Origin: a bacterium
GTDB taxonomy: Bacteria; Planctomycetota; Planctomycetia; Isosphaerales; Isosphaeraceae
Length of the DNA: 64,000 bases
Reading direction: 5' to 3'
NCBI GenBank assembly: GCA_016125085.1
Contig: WGMM01000019.1
Coordinates: forward strand, 124,001-188,000
The position numbers were made by a program, and so were the translations under genes. Below, piece by piece: positions 37,501 through 47,127 of the stretch. Under the pieces are notes generated by a model. That model did no database searches. It was not told where the DNA came from and was given only the letters and a program-made list of their open reading frames with translations. Position 1 is the first letter of the stretch. Every line of letters starts with the position of its first letter.

Positions 37501-38088
37501 ATGTTTCGACGCCGCACTGCCCTGAAGTCCTGGTGGACATGGCTGCTTTTCACCGGAGTTCTGACCGCCATGAGCGAAGCCCAGGCCGCCAATCCTGTCG
37601 TCGTGCTGGAAACCAGCAAAGGCCCCATCGAAATCGAACTGTTCGCGGACAAGGCCCCCGGCACGGTGGCCAACTTCCTCAAATATGTCGACGAAGGCCA
37701 CTTCAACGGCCTGATCTTCCACCGGGTCATCGACGGTTTCATGATCCAGGGCGGTGGTTTCGACAAGGACATGAAGGAAAAGCGCCCGGCCCACCCGCCG
37801 ATCAAGAACGAAGCGGCCGCCAGCGGCGTGAAGAACGCCCGGGGCACGATCGCCATGGCCCGGACCAACGACCCGAACTCGGCCACCTGCCAGTTCTTCA
37901 TCAATCACAAGGACAACGACTTCCTCAACGCCTCCCCCGGCAACGCCGGTTACGCGGCGTTCGGCCAGGTGAAGTCGGGCATGGAAGCCGTCGACGCCAT
38001 CGCCAAGGTCGCCACCGGCAGCCGTGGCATGCACCAGGACGTTCCCCGCGAAGCCGTGGTGATCGTCAGCGCCAAGCGCAAGTCCTGA
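37501..38088 (+). CDS. Exported cyclophilin-type peptidyl-prolyl isomerase
   Basis: 195 residues with an N-terminal signal sequence ([19 protein letters not shown]). The cyclophilin core is clear: [15 protein letters not shown] and [17 protein letters not shown] carry the catalytic Arg and active-site loop. Bacterial short form, without the eukaryotic Trp-containing insertion. Periplasmic folding helper by inference. ATG preceded by AGGGAG. An imperfect hairpin without a T-tract follows at 38106-38125. Confidence 0.92.
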   Translation: MFRRRTALKSWWTWLLFTGVLTAMSEAQAANPVVVLETSKGPIEIELFADKAPGTVANFLKYVDEGHFNGLIFHRVIDGFMIQGGGFDKDMKEKRPAHPPIKNEAAASGVKNARGTIAMARTNDPNSATCQFFINHKDNDFLNASPGNAGYAAFGQVKSGMEAVDAIAKVATGSRGMHQDVPREAVVIVSAKRKS

Positions 38089-38294
38089 ACCATTTCGACG
38101 CATGGAGGCCGGACCGTTCCGGCCCCCGTGCGGGCTTCGACGAAACAGGCGATCCCGCATCAGGTAAGGGATTTCGGGTCGAATGCGGCCCGGTTCTCTT
38201 GCTTTCTCTGATGGCGAATTGTATGGTTTGTCGAAGATACGGCAGAACACTTCCGTCCTCTTTCGACTCGTTGACCTCTCTGGGAGCTTGGTGA

Positions 38295-38606
38295 ATGGCT
38301 CACGTCGTCGCCGAACCTTGCTTTGACTGCAAGTACACCGACTGTGTGGTCGTGTGTCCGGTGGACTGTTTCTACGAAGGCCCGCAAATGCTGTTCATCC
38401 ACCCGGATGAATGCATCGACTGCGAAGCCTGCGTGCCTGAATGCCCCGTGGCCGCGATCTTCCATCAGGACAACCTTCCCGACGAGTGGAAGGAATTCAC
38501 GGAACTGAATCGCGACATGACCGCTGGCCAGCCTGGCGCTCTGCCGACTTTGAACGAGAAGAAAGACGCCCTCGAAGGCGAATCGTGCAATAAAGCTGGC
38601 GGCTGA
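38295..38606 (+). CDS. fdxA: 7Fe ferredoxin FdxA
   Basis: 103 residues, typical of FdxA-type ferredoxins with one 3Fe-4S and one 4Fe-4S cluster. Cys pattern [18 protein letters not shown] and [15 protein letters not shown]. The C-terminal helix ([18 protein letters not shown]) matches the family. Electron carrier; the partner is not evident from neighbours. GGGAG upstream of the ATG. A strong terminator follows. Confidence 0.94.
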   Translation: MAHVVAEPCFDCKYTDCVVVCPVDCFYEGPQMLFIHPDECIDCEACVPECPVAAIFHQDNLPDEWKEFTELNRDMTAGQPGALPTLNEKKDALEGESCNKAGG

Positions 38607-38645
38607 TCCGGATCGAATTTCCGGATCTCCTGACAGATCGAACGA

Positions 38646-38679
38646 CAAGGCCATTCGTGATCGGCACGGATGGCCTTTC
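38646..38679 (+). terminator. Rho-independent terminator
   Basis: A 13-pair stem (AAGGCCATTCGTG with CACGGATGGCCTT, one wobble pair) and an ATCGG loop, followed by T. Ends fdxA. Confidence 0.82.
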
Positions 38680-38709
38680 GCATTCGCCGAAGAGGGAGCC
38701 ATACGCGAC

Positions 38710-39681
38710 ATGAACGAAACTGGTTCGCCGGAAGCCCCCGCCAGCGAGGAAGCTGTCAACCCCTGCCCCAGGCCCGCCAGCCTGTCGAAAGCCCTCGAGG
38801 ACTTCGACCGTACTGCCGAAGTGCGCGTCATCGAAACCCCCTATTACCGTACGACTTGCCGCATCATTGGCGAAGGGCCCCCGCTGCTGGTCAGCCCCGG
38901 CCTCGCCTCGACCTATCGCGGCTTCGCACTGTTCCTGAATACGCTGGCAGAACGCTTCCGCACGATCATTTACGACTATCCGGGCGACAACCCCGACGAT
39001 CGCGCCAATCTGGGCCGAATCGATCATGACGCCCTGACCGACAATCTCTTCGCGACCCTCGACGGCCTCGGGATCGGCAAAGCCTTCCTGGTCGGTATCT
39101 CTTTCGGATCGACCCTGACCTTCAAGGCTCTGGCGAGAGACGCCCGGCGGTTTCCGAAAGCCGCTGTGCAGGGTGCCTTCGCAAGGCGGAAATTCTCGCC
39201 TGCGGAGCGTGTCGCACTGAAGCTCGGCAGAATTGTGCCGGGATCGGTCGGCCGGTTGCCGCTGCACGAAAAGATCCTGACTTACAATAACCGCATCCAT
39301 TTCCCTCAAGAAATCGACGACCGCTGGCGGCATTACCTGCGGGAGAACGCCAAAACGCCGATCCGGTCCCTGGCTCACCGCCTCGACCTCGTCGCTGGCC
39401 TGGACATTCGTCCGGCTCTGCCCGAAATCCGAACCCCGATTCTGCTGATCCAGGGCAACGAAGACAGGATCGTCCCCCGGCCGTATTTCGATGAACTGCA
39501 ACAATCGCTGCCCGAAGCCCAGGGCCTGATCGTGCCGATGGTCGGCCACCAGCCCCATTACACGCATCCGGAAGCCCTGGCCCAGGCGATCGCCAACTAC
39601 TTGCTGGGCTGCGAGGAGCACGCCGAATGCTCGCAGCATGTGGCGGAATCCTCAGGCCAGGATTCGCGAACCGGCGGCTGA
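38710..39681 (+). CDS. Alpha/beta hydrolase
   Basis: 323 residues. Nucleophile elbow VGISFGS (Ser131), acid in GNEDRIVP (~residue 255) and His in VGHQPHYTHPE (~280) give the expected triad. The lid region between is helical. N-terminal ~40 residues are polar and not part of the fold. Substrate unknown. AGGGAG lies upstream. Stands alone between fdxA and the convergent transaldolase gene. Confidence 0.88.
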   Translation: MNETGSPEAPASEEAVNPCPRPASLSKALEDFDRTAEVRVIETPYYRTTCRIIGEGPPLLVSPGLASTYRGFALFLNTLAERFRTIIYDYPGDNPDDRANLGRIDHDALTDNLFATLDGLGIGKAFLVGISFGSTLTFKALARDARRFPKAAVQGAFARRKFSPAERVALKLGRIVPGSVGRLPLHEKILTYNNRIHFPQEIDDRWRHYLRENAKTPIRSLAHRLDLVAGLDIRPALPEIRTPILLIQGNEDRIVPRPYFDELQQSLPEAQGLIVPMVGHQPHYTHPEALAQAIANYLLGCEEHAECSQHVAESSGQDSRTGG

Positions 39682-39724
39682 GCCAATCGCAAGACAATAC
39701 TGGACCAAACTTTAGGCAAGTGTC

Positions 39725-39763
39725 AAAACACAGCCGGGGACACCCCTGAAGGAGCCCCCGGCT
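39725..39763 (-). terminator. Terminator of transaldolase gene
   Basis: On the minus strand AGCCGGGG pairs with CCCCGGCT, followed by GTGTTTT. Lies 31 bases beyond the transaldolase stop. Confidence 0.72.
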
Positions 39764-39793
39764 TGAGAAGTTCATTGCATGGGTGGCGGGCGG

Positions 39794-40924
39794 TCAGGCG
39801 CCTGTGGCGAAGCGGGCCCGCTTTTCGTCGAGGCCGGCCATCAGCTTTTCGAAGGCCTTGACGAACTGACGAATGCCTTCGTCGAGCAGTTTGTCGGTGA
39901 CCTGATTGAGATCCAGGCCGGCGTCGGAAAGAGCCTTGAGTTCGGCCAGTGCCTGGTCGAGCCCCTGCGTGAGGGTCAAGGCCGGCTTGCCGTGATCGCG
40001 GAACGCCTCGTAAGTCGCTGGCGGAACGGTGTTCACCGTATTCGGCCCGATCAGTTCGTCGACATAGATCGTGTCCGAATAGGACGGGTTTTTGGTACCC
40101 GTAGAGGCCCAGAGCAACCGCTGCGGCTGAGCGCCGGCAGCAGCGAGAGCGGAGAACTCCGAAGACTTGTAAAGTTCTTCGTAAACACGATATGCGTTCT
40201 TGGCGTTGGCGATGGCGATTTTGCCGAGGAGATGCTTCGCGTCGGGCTTGTTGGCTTCGAGCCAGGAGTCGACTGCGGAGTCGATGCGCGAAACGAAGAA
40301 GCTGGCGACGCTGGCGACATGGCCGAGCGGCTTGCCAGCCTCGTGGCGGCGTTTGAGAGCCCGGATGTGGGCTTTGGCGACTTTTTCGTAGGCTTCGACG
40401 CTGAAGAGCAGCGTGACGTTGACGTTGATGCCTTCGAAAAGGGCTTCTTCGATCGCCGGCAGCCCTTCTTCGGTGCCCGGGATCTTGATCATCGAATTCG
40501 GCCGTGCCAGGGCGTTCCAGAGCCGGCGGGCTTCGGAAAGGGTTTCGGAGCTGTCGCGGGCCAGCAGGGGCGAGACTTCCAGGCTGACGTAACCGTCAAG
40601 GCCTCTGTCCGCGTCGTAGACGGGCCGGAACAGATCAAGGGCGGCCCGGATATCGGCCGTCGTCAGGGCGTCGTAAATTTCCTGCGTGCCAGCTCCGGCA
40701 CGAGCGTGACTCTTGATTTCGACGTCGTATTCGTCGGTTTCGCTGAAGGCCTTGTCGAAGATCGAGGGGTTCGACGTCATGCCCTGAAGGCCGTCGTCGG
40801 TGATCAGCCTGGCCAGATTTCCGCTGGTGATCAGGGTCCGGCTGATGTTGTCGAGCCAGAGGCTCTGGCCCAGGGCCTGGGTTTCCCTAAGGATGGAACT
40901 GCCTGCGGATGCGGTCGTGGCCAT
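39794..40924 (-). CDS. tal: Transaldolase
   Basis: Pentose-phosphate enzyme moving dihydroxyacetone units between sugar phosphates. 376 residues, the long bacterial type. The Schiff-base Lys is in SMIKIPGTEEG, preceded by LEVSPLLA and followed by INVNVTLLFSVEAYEKVA. The N-terminal SLWLDNISR and TSNPSIFDKA are diagnostic. ATG 40924 has AGGAG about 14 bases upstream; the frame to 40996 adds an unlike leader. Confidence 0.95.
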   Translation of the reverse strand: MATTASAGSSILRETQALGQSLWLDNISRTLITSGNLARLITDDGLQGMTSNPSIFDKAFSETDEYDVEIKSHARAGAGTQEIYDALTTADIRAALDLFRPVYDADRGLDGYVSLEVSPLLARDSSETLSEARRLWNALARPNSMIKIPGTEEGLPAIEEALFEGINVNVTLLFSVEAYEKVAKAHIRALKRRHEAGKPLGHVASVASFFVSRIDSAVDSWLEANKPDAKHLLGKIAIANAKNAYRVYEELYKSSEFSALAAAGAQPQRLLWASTGTKNPSYSDTIYVDELIGPNTVNTVPPATYEAFRDHGKPALTLTQGLDQALAELKALSDAGLDLNQVTDKLLDEGIRQFVKAFEKLMAGLDEKRARFATGA

Positions 40925-41329
40925 GGTACGGAAGAGATCTCCTGACACGTCGAATCGGGTCGTTTCGGAAACGCAACGATCGCTGAGCGACCGCAATCGG
41001 CTGAGTCTCAGCGTGAACGGGGCACACCGGCCCGTTCGCGAATCGCATCAAGAATACCCGATTCGTACCGGCAAAACCAAACTTTCCGTCATGAATATGA
41101 CGAAAAGAAGATGAAGAAGACCTCGATTTCAGGAAAGCCCGGCTTTCCGGCCATGGCACGGAGGCCGTGGAAACGTCGAAGGAGCGATGCGCAGAATCGT
41201 CCTGACGAAAACAGGTGATTTCGAGGGTTGTCCTGGTCGATCGACATGACTAAGATGGTAGTGTCGATAAATCCGCATCACGTTTACGATGCGTTTTCCG
41301 GACCCTTGTGCTCGAGGAGGATTCAGGCC
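40925..41329. other. Divergent intergenic region, no gene seen
   Basis: 405 bases between tal (minus) and a secreted protein gene (plus). It should hold both promoters; no repeat or RNA gene is visible. Confidence 0.45.
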
Positions 41330-41818
41330 ATGAAGCGTGTTCTGACGATCGGTGTGGTCGTGGCTGGAATTCTGTCGATGACAGGGCAGGAAGTATCCGC
41401 CCAGAACCAGAACTTCGGCATGGGCTTCGGTATCGGCAGCGTCGGTGCGGATCCGTTCAGCGGCTATTACAGCTGGTTTCTGCCACGTCAGGCCGCGATG
41501 GCGGCCACCCCGACCGTGAACAACCAGTTAAGCCAGTACACGGCCGAGCGAATTGACCAGATGAACGAAGCCGTCCGCTCCAGCAACAGCATTCTGAGCT
41601 ACGCGAATCTTGGCGTCGGAGCTGCGACGGGTCAGACGTTCGACGACGATCGCCCGAGGAATCCGCGTCCGCGGCTGTCAGCCACCGGCCCGATGATCAC
41701 GAACACCACGGGTCGTGGCGTGTCCGGTTATCATGATCGGGCCGGCAGCTATTTCCCCACGATGCGGCAGTCCACCTATCGCAATCCAGGTCTGCCAGTC
41801 AGCCGCGGCCGACGTTGA
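41330..41818 (+). CDS. Secreted hypothetical protein, 162 aa
   Basis: Signal peptide (RVLTIGVVVAGILSMTGQEVSA) followed by a Gly/Ser/Asn-rich mature protein with a GMGFGIGSVGADPFSGYYSWFLPRQ segment; no catalytic motif. GAGGAGG lies upstream of ATG 41330. Similar Gly-rich small exported proteins are frequent in planctomycetes. Function unknown; a surface or matrix component is possible. Confidence 0.7.
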   Translation: MKRVLTIGVVVAGILSMTGQEVSAQNQNFGMGFGIGSVGADPFSGYYSWFLPRQAAMAATPTVNNQLSQYTAERIDQMNEAVRSSNSILSYANLGVGAATGQTFDDDRPRNPRPRLSATGPMITNTTGRGVSGYHDRAGSYFPTMRQSTYRNPGLPVSRGRR

Positions 41819-41856
41819 TCGCCGTTCGACTCGACGCCTGAAGGTTCATCGTCCCC

Positions 41857-43158
41857 ATGCATTCCGATCATCCGGATCGAGCGTTACGATCTTTCCCGGA
41901 ATCGGCCGATGACGGACGAACCCACGAAACGGAAATACGCCTGGACTCCGCAAGCCCAGGCGATTCCGTTCTTTATGAGAATCACGCGTCCGACCCGATT
42001 GACTCTCTTCTCGATTTCCTCCCCGACGAAGCACCATCTTTCTCGGCTCAAAAGATCGCAAGTCAGGTATTTCGCTCCGAACGACGTCGATACCTGCGTC
42101 GATCAGCGGCTTTCAAGTCAGCCGCATTTTTGATCTCGTTCTGCACGGTTATCGCGGCATGGCGTCTCGGAAGCGGCGTCGAAAACACTGCGGTATCGGC
42201 GACGTCCCTGACTGCGGGAATCGCACAATTTCAGGGGCTATTTCGCCTTGTGCCCGACGAAGCATTCATTGAGGCATTATTCGGAACGAACACCGCAACC
42301 ATCTGGGACAAGGCGAGTTCGGATGACCCGCGAGACACTTCGAAACTTGCGGCCACTTACCATTCTTTGCCTCGGTCCACAGTCGAAGCACTGGAAAAGC
42401 AAGCGCTCGCCAGTTATCTGGCGTTGACGGCCACCGATCGCCAAAAATGGAAAGATCTCTCGGCCCGGCTCAAGAAGTTACCGGAGTCTGATCGATCGAT
42501 CGTTCAGAACAGGATTCAGGGGCTCCGGCTCACTCTCGGATCGATTCCGGAAGTGGATCGACGCCGCGCGGAAGAGTTGACGGGTCGCGACCGCTGGAAT
42601 TATCTGGTTCAGCGGGCTGAGAATCAGAAACGACTGGCGGCACAGGCGAAACGGCCTGGATTTTCGGTCAGCGAATTCAACCGTCCGGATTACCTGATGG
42701 ACCTGGCACGGGTGACACGAGCCTGGAACGATCTGACACCGGCCCAGAAACGGAATGTCGAACGCCGGGCGTTGACTTCGAAAGCCGACCCTGCCCGCAA
42801 GGTTGACCGGCTGAGAATTCTGGCCCTCAGCCTGGAAGCCGACGGCGCAGGCCTGCCGCTTGCGAAACCTGCACTGGCTCGCGGGGGCCCGCTGCAGCGT
42901 GCCCTGGCGAAAGCCGAGACGTTGAAACAGGAGCGTGAAAAACGCCGCTCGGACTACCTGAAGATCGTCTCGGGCACGATTCCCACTGTCGTTCCCCCGG
43001 CAGAACTCGAGCGGATTCTCGAATCGGCACCTTCCTGGCTCGTCGAATCGATCGATCCCCTGCCGCCTGATGAAGCCCGGCGATTCCTGAGTCTCCTCAA
43101 GTTCCTGGTCGAAAATCAGGATGTCGCAAATGATGACGAAAGCGGCCCTGGCCGATAA
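41857..43158 (+). CDS. Single-pass membrane protein of unknown function
   Basis: 433 residues. An acidic N-terminal cytoplasmic part (~1-82) is followed by one membrane helix (~84-102: FKSAAFLISFCTVIAAWRLG) and a large helical extracytoplasmic part with repeated short patterns such as LTATDRQKWKDLSARLKKLPESDR and LTPAQKRNVERRA, reminiscent of the DUF3106 type. The layout is that of an anti-sigma or membrane sensor protein, but no sigma factor gene adjoins. Its TAA is directly followed by the ribD ATG, so the pair is co-transcribed. Confidence 0.7.
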   Translation: MHSDHPDRALRSFPESADDGRTHETEIRLDSASPGDSVLYENHASDPIDSLLDFLPDEAPSFSAQKIASQVFRSERRRYLRRSAAFKSAAFLISFCTVIAAWRLGSGVENTAVSATSLTAGIAQFQGLFRLVPDEAFIEALFGTNTATIWDKASSDDPRDTSKLAATYHSLPRSTVEALEKQALASYLALTATDRQKWKDLSARLKKLPESDRSIVQNRIQGLRLTLGSIPEVDRRRAEELTGRDRWNYLVQRAENQKRLAAQAKRPGFSVSEFNRPDYLMDLARVTRAWNDLTPAQKRNVERRALTSKADPARKVDRLRILALSLEADGAGLPLAKPALARGGPLQRALAKAETLKQEREKRRSDYLKIVSGTIPTVVPPAELERILESAPSWLVESIDPLPPDEARRFLSLLKFLVENQDVANDDESGPGR

Positions 43159-44328
43159 ATGTCAGGACTCATGACGAGATTCGGGCCTCAGGACGCACAC
43201 TGGATGACACTGGCTCTGGCCGAAGCGGCCAGGGGAAAAGGCTTCGTGGAGCCGAACCCGATGGTCGGGGCCGTGCTCGTCTCAGACGACAGGCTGGCCG
43301 GTTCAGGGCATCACGCCCGGTTCGGCGGGCCGCATGCCGAAGTCGCCGCACTTGCGGCCACGCCGGGTTCCGCACGCGGCATGACGATGCACGTAACTCT
43401 TGAACCTTGCTGTCATTTCGGCAAGACACCCCCATGCAGCAGGGCGATCGTCGAGGCCGGAATCTCTCGTGTCGTCATCGCAACTCGCGACCCGTTTCCG
43501 CTGGTTTCGGGCGGCGGGATCGAGGAACTGCGCGCCGCGGGCATCCATGTTGACGTCTGGCCAGTCGATTCGCCGGTCGCCCGGCAAGCGATTCGCCTGA
43601 ACCGGCCGTTTTTCAAGAGAGTACTGACGGGGCGGCCTTACACGATCGCCAAATGGGCGATGTCGCTGGATGGCCGCATCGCTCTGGCGACGGGCGACAG
43701 CCGCTGGATCAGCAATGATCGCTCCCGCGCGATCGTTCATGAAATCCGGGGCCGGGTCGACGGGATCCTGGTCGGCATCGGAACCGTCAAAGCGGACGAT
43801 CCGTCCCTCACAGCACGTCCACCGGGCCCTCGTACGCCGAGGCGAATCGTCGTCGACCCGCGAGCCGAGACACCGATCGAAAGCGTGCTTGTCCGAACGG
43901 CGCGTGAGACACCGGTCACGATTTTCTGTGCCGCAAATGCGGCCAATGATCGCCGAAAGGCTTTGGAGTCTTCGGGTTGCGAACTGATTCCCCTGAACGC
44001 TTCCGCCAATGGCTCGTTGAGCCCGGAATCGATCGTCGAGGAATTAGGCTCGAAGGGACTGACGAACCTGCTGATCGAAGGAGGTTCGAAGGTCCTGGGG
44101 CGGTTTTTCGACGCCGGTTGCATCGACGAAGTCGCCGTGTTCGTCGCGCCGGCACTGTTCGGCGGCCCGGCCGCTTTTCCGCCGATCGAGAGCAAGTCGG
44201 TTCGTCCCATGGAATCCATTCCGCGACTGGCTGAAGTACGAACGAGCACAATCGGTTCGGACACTCTGATTCAGGGCCTGGTCCAGTCGGATTGGTGCGC
44301 GACACTCGAAAAAAGCCTGTCGCGGTGA
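43159..44328 (+). CDS. ribD: Bifunctional riboflavin biosynthesis protein RibD
   Basis: Deaminase-reductase of riboflavin synthesis. N-terminal deaminase (residues ~12-150): zinc site HAEVAAL and EPCCHFGKTPPC. C-terminal reductase (~155-380): RPYTIAKWAMSLDGRIA, SRWISN and LLIEGGSKVLG. 389 residues, as usual. It begins immediately after the preceding stop codon; ATG 43171 is a possible alternative start. Other rib genes are not in the window and no FMN riboswitch was seen upstream. Confidence 0.95.
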   Translation: MSGLMTRFGPQDAHWMTLALAEAARGKGFVEPNPMVGAVLVSDDRLAGSGHHARFGGPHAEVAALAATPGSARGMTMHVTLEPCCHFGKTPPCSRAIVEAGISRVVIATRDPFPLVSGGGIEELRAAGIHVDVWPVDSPVARQAIRLNRPFFKRVLTGRPYTIAKWAMSLDGRIALATGDSRWISNDRSRAIVHEIRGRVDGILVGIGTVKADDPSLTARPPGPRTPRRIVVDPRAETPIESVLVRTARETPVTIFCAANAANDRRKALESSGCELIPLNASANGSLSPESIVEELGSKGLTNLLIEGGSKVLGRFFDAGCIDEVAVFVAPALFGGPAAFPPIESKSVRPMESIPRLAEVRTSTIGSDTLIQGLVQSDWCATLEKSLSR

Positions 44329-44526
44329 CCGTCCGGCTGCCCGGATAAGCTTGCGGAAATACGGGGAGGTCATCGTAGAAAATGGCCGAAAACCGTCCCA
44401 TTCGCTGTCGATCATCCGAAAAACCGATGTCCTGCCCGGCTTGAGTGGCGATTCATACATGGATAAGATTCGGGAAGAGTACGGAAGTTTCGGGTTTCCG
44501 CCTGGAGCCGGGTACGGAGCATCCGG

Positions 44527-45681
44527 ATGAGTTCCGATATGACGATTCACGACTTGCGAGAGACCGAAGATCGTCGCGATCTGATCCATCAGGCCGTGGC
44601 GGTGATCGCACGTGGCGGCAAAGTCGGGGTGATTCATCCGGGTGGATATCTGCGTGTGCTCGTTTCAGCGACTTCGACGAACGGCATCGGACCGGAACTT
44701 CTGCAGATTTCGGGATCGGATCTTTCGCTCACGGTTCCGCATCTGGATTCGCTGAAGGACTGGCTCAACGGACCAGGCAGACTGGCTTCGCGGCTCGCTC
44801 GCAAGGCCTGGCCTGGCAGGTTGCGGATCGCTGTCGAAGGCGATCGGGATTCGGGCCTGTACATGAGGCTGCCACGCTGGTTGCGTCATGCGGTTCAATC
44901 CCAGGGCTACTGGACTTTCGATTGCCCGGCCTCCGAAACGATCCGGGCGATGATCCCGCTGGTTCCCGGGCCGCTGCTTCAGATATCGATGCAATTGGGC
45001 CGGGCGCAACCGGAAGGCATCGAAGGGATTGCGAAAAGGCTGGAACCGATCGACCTGGACATGGCACTGGTGGACGGCACGCACGAGGCTTCGGTCGAAC
45101 CGGCGATAGTTCTGATCCGGGACGAACGGGCCGAGGTTCTCAGCCGAGGCGACATCGGCGAAGATCAATTGAGGTGGCTGATGGGAACCCGAATCCTGTT
45201 CGTATGCACAGGCAACACCTGCCGCAGCCCGATGGCGGAAGCGATTTGCAAACTGATGCTGGCGGAACGGCTTGGCTGCCCGGTGGTCGATTTGCCGGCG
45301 ATGGGTTACGAAGTGCTCTCCGCGGGGGTTTCGGCTGGCCGGAACCAGCCGGCCTCGAGCGAATCGATCGAGGCGCTCGGCGAATTCGGCCGGTTGCTCG
45401 AAAATCACGCCAGCCGCATGGTTTGCGAAGAACTTCTGCGTTCGGCGGATCTGGTTTACGCCATGACGCAATCCCACCGCGACGTTCTGGTCATGGAATT
45501 CCCGGAAATGGCGGACCGGGTCGAGCTTCTGGACCCCGACGATTACGACGTGCCCGACCCTTATGGACAACATTTATCCGTCTATCGCATGACGGTTGAC
45601 GCGATTCGCGAAGCCCTTGAGCTGCGGGCTGGCGCCTGGACATTTCTGCCGCCGGGCCCTGGTGAAGGTGAATCCGCCTGA
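44527..45681 (+). CDS. YrdC-like / low-molecular-weight phosphatase fusion
   Basis: 384 residues. The first ~215 resemble the Sua5/YrdC dsRNA-binding fold that makes threonylcarbamoyl-AMP, with an N-terminal helix plus the ETIRAMIPLVPGPLLQI region, but the usual KxR/SxN catalytic residues are not obvious, so this half may be degenerate. From residue ~219 a low-molecular-weight protein tyrosine phosphatase/arsenate-reductase-type domain is clear: ILFVCTGNTCRSPMAEAI (CX5R loop), ending with the DPDDYDVPDPYG general-acid Asp region. GGAG lies upstream of ATG 44527. Confidence 0.82.
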   Translation: MSSDMTIHDLRETEDRRDLIHQAVAVIARGGKVGVIHPGGYLRVLVSATSTNGIGPELLQISGSDLSLTVPHLDSLKDWLNGPGRLASRLARKAWPGRLRIAVEGDRDSGLYMRLPRWLRHAVQSQGYWTFDCPASETIRAMIPLVPGPLLQISMQLGRAQPEGIEGIAKRLEPIDLDMALVDGTHEASVEPAIVLIRDERAEVLSRGDIGEDQLRWLMGTRILFVCTGNTCRSPMAEAICKLMLAERLGCPVVDLPAMGYEVLSAGVSAGRNQPASSESIEALGEFGRLLENHASRMVCEELLRSADLVYAMTQSHRDVLVMEFPEMADRVELLDPDDYDVPDPYGQHLSVYRMTVDAIREALELRAGAWTFLPPGPGEGESA

Positions 45682-45760
45682 CTTCTTGCCGGATCAGCAT
45701 TTGCGGATCGTCGACACCGATCGTCGATCCAACGGAGAGAGACCGGCTCGGACGACATTC

Positions 45761-45789
45761 TTGACAATCCTTATGATCTTGCTTATCTT
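45761..45789 (+). promoter_or_regulatory. Sigma70-type promoter of the sulfate-assimilation operon
   Basis: TTGACA (45761-45766), 17-base spacer, TATCTT (45784-45789), 36 bases before the cysH start. The spacer and -10 are AT-rich, TTATGATCTTGCTTATCTT, where an Rrf2-family regulator could bind; that binding is inference. Confidence 0.6.
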
Positions 45790-45824
45790 TAACTCGTACA
45801 GAAGTCCAGGCAAGAAGAAAAACG

Positions 45825-46577
45825 ATGGATGTCGATTCGAAGGCAAATCAGTCTGCCGATGGTGCCGTATCGGTCGTGATTCCGGCCGATCTCGAAGAAG
45901 TGGCCAATCGGCTTCGCGACGCAGGCCCGGAAGAAATTCTCCGCTGGGCGGTCGATCGGTTTTATCCGAAGCTGACGATGGCGACGGCCTTCGGGGCCGA
46001 GGGATGTGCCATCATCCACATGCTGGCGGAAATCGAGCCGCGGGTTCGGATCTTCAATCTGGACACCGGTTATCAATTTCGTGAGACGCTGGAGTTGCGG
46101 GACCGGATCGCCGAGAAATACGGCATCGAAGTCGAAATGATTCGACCCGCGACGACGGTCGCCGAATATGAAGCGATCCACGGCGGCCCGCTTTACGGAA
46201 CGCATCCCGACCGCTGCTGCCATGACCGGAAGATTCTGCCCCTGAGGCAGGCGATCATCGGCTACGACGGCTGGATCTCGTCGATCCGGGGCGATCAGTC
46301 GAAGGACAGGGCCAACACGCCCAAAGTCGGTTGGGACAAGAAGTTCAACCTGGTGAAGATCAATCCGCTCCTGAACTGGACGAAAAAAGACGTCTGGACC
46401 TATGTGGTCGCCAACGACGTGCCTTACAATCCCCTGCACGACGCCGGATATCCGTCGATCGGCTGCTGGCCGTGCACGCAGCCGGTCGCGCCGGGTGACG
46501 ACGAACGCGCTGGCCGCTGGGCCGGCAAGGCGAAGACCGAATGCGGCCTGCACTCACTGGACAGCAGTCAACTTTAA
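45825..46577 (+). CDS. cysH: Adenylyl-sulfate reductase (CysH family)
   Basis: Reduces adenylyl sulfate (or PAPS) to sulfite with thioredoxin. 250 residues. Cys131-Cys132 and Cys214/Cys217 (CC...CxxC) are the 4Fe-4S ligands of assimilatory APS reductases, and Cys240 in ECGLH is the catalytic residue. Because the 4Fe-4S ligands are kept, APS is the more likely substrate. First gene of a sulfate-assimilation operon, followed after 36 bases by an Rrf2 regulator and then the Sat-CysC fusion. GAAG lies upstream of the start. Confidence 0.93.
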   Translation: MDVDSKANQSADGAVSVVIPADLEEVANRLRDAGPEEILRWAVDRFYPKLTMATAFGAEGCAIIHMLAEIEPRVRIFNLDTGYQFRETLELRDRIAEKYGIEVEMIRPATTVAEYEAIHGGPLYGTHPDRCCHDRKILPLRQAIIGYDGWISSIRGDQSKDRANTPKVGWDKKFNLVKINPLLNWTKKDVWTYVVANDVPYNPLHDAGYPSIGCWPCTQPVAPGDDERAGRWAGKAKTECGLHSLDSSQL

Positions 46578-46613
46578 GCCGGAAGCCCCCGGAAAGCCGA
46601 TCTCTCCCAACCG

Positions 46614-47024
46614 ATGAAACTCTCCGCCAAAGCCGAATATGCGTGTCTGGCGATGATCGAACTGGCCAAGCGGGCCGTGGGCGATCCACCGGCACGCGTG
46701 CATGAGATCGCCGAGGAGCACCAGATTCCGGAACGGTATCTGGTGCAGATCCTGCTGCAGCTCAAGGGCGCGGGGCTGGTCACGAGCGTGCGAGGTTCCA
46801 TGGGCGGCTACCTGCTTGCCAAGCCGGCGGACACGATCGCGCTGGCCGATGTGCTCAGCGCCATCGATGGCCCGGAAACGGATCCGCGCGAGCGTGACGG
46901 CCCTTCCGCACGAGCCCTGGCGAGTGTCTGGGCCAACATCCGGGCGGCCGAAAAGGCCGTACTGTCAGGAACCACGATCGACAAACTGGCCTGCAAGGAT
47001 GCGCCCCAGGAGTGGGTCATCTGA
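46614..47024 (+). CDS. Rrf2-family transcriptional regulator
   Basis: 136 residues, winged helix: MKLSAKAEYACLAMIELAKR, then ERYLVQILLQLKGAGLVTSVRGSMGGYLLAKPADTIALADVL, the diagnostic Rrf2 wording. The three clustered Cys of IscR/NsrR are missing (only Cys11 and one near the end), so it is more like CymR, the sulfur-metabolism repressor of Firmicutes, which works without an Fe-S cluster. Position between cysH and sat-cysC supports control of sulfate assimilation, probably its own operon. Confidence 0.9.
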   Translation: MKLSAKAEYACLAMIELAKRAVGDPPARVHEIAEEHQIPERYLVQILLQLKGAGLVTSVRGSMGGYLLAKPADTIALADVLSAIDGPETDPRERDGPSARALASVWANIRAAEKAVLSGTTIDKLACKDAPQEWVI

Positions 47025-47127
47025 ATTGAGTCCATGTCGGTGTTTCTGACGGATCGGCCTGGAGAGGCCGCCCCGTCGACGAGTCGGTTCGAAGAGTGTC
47101 GAAATTCTCTTGAGAGGAGATCCTGCC

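Noticed and set aside
34956-38294. Very long plus-strand ORF (1112 codons)
   Set aside because: Antisense and frame shadow of the Gfo/Idh/MocA gene and then the out-of-frame shadow of the SRPBCC and cyclophilin genes; residue composition is unnatural.
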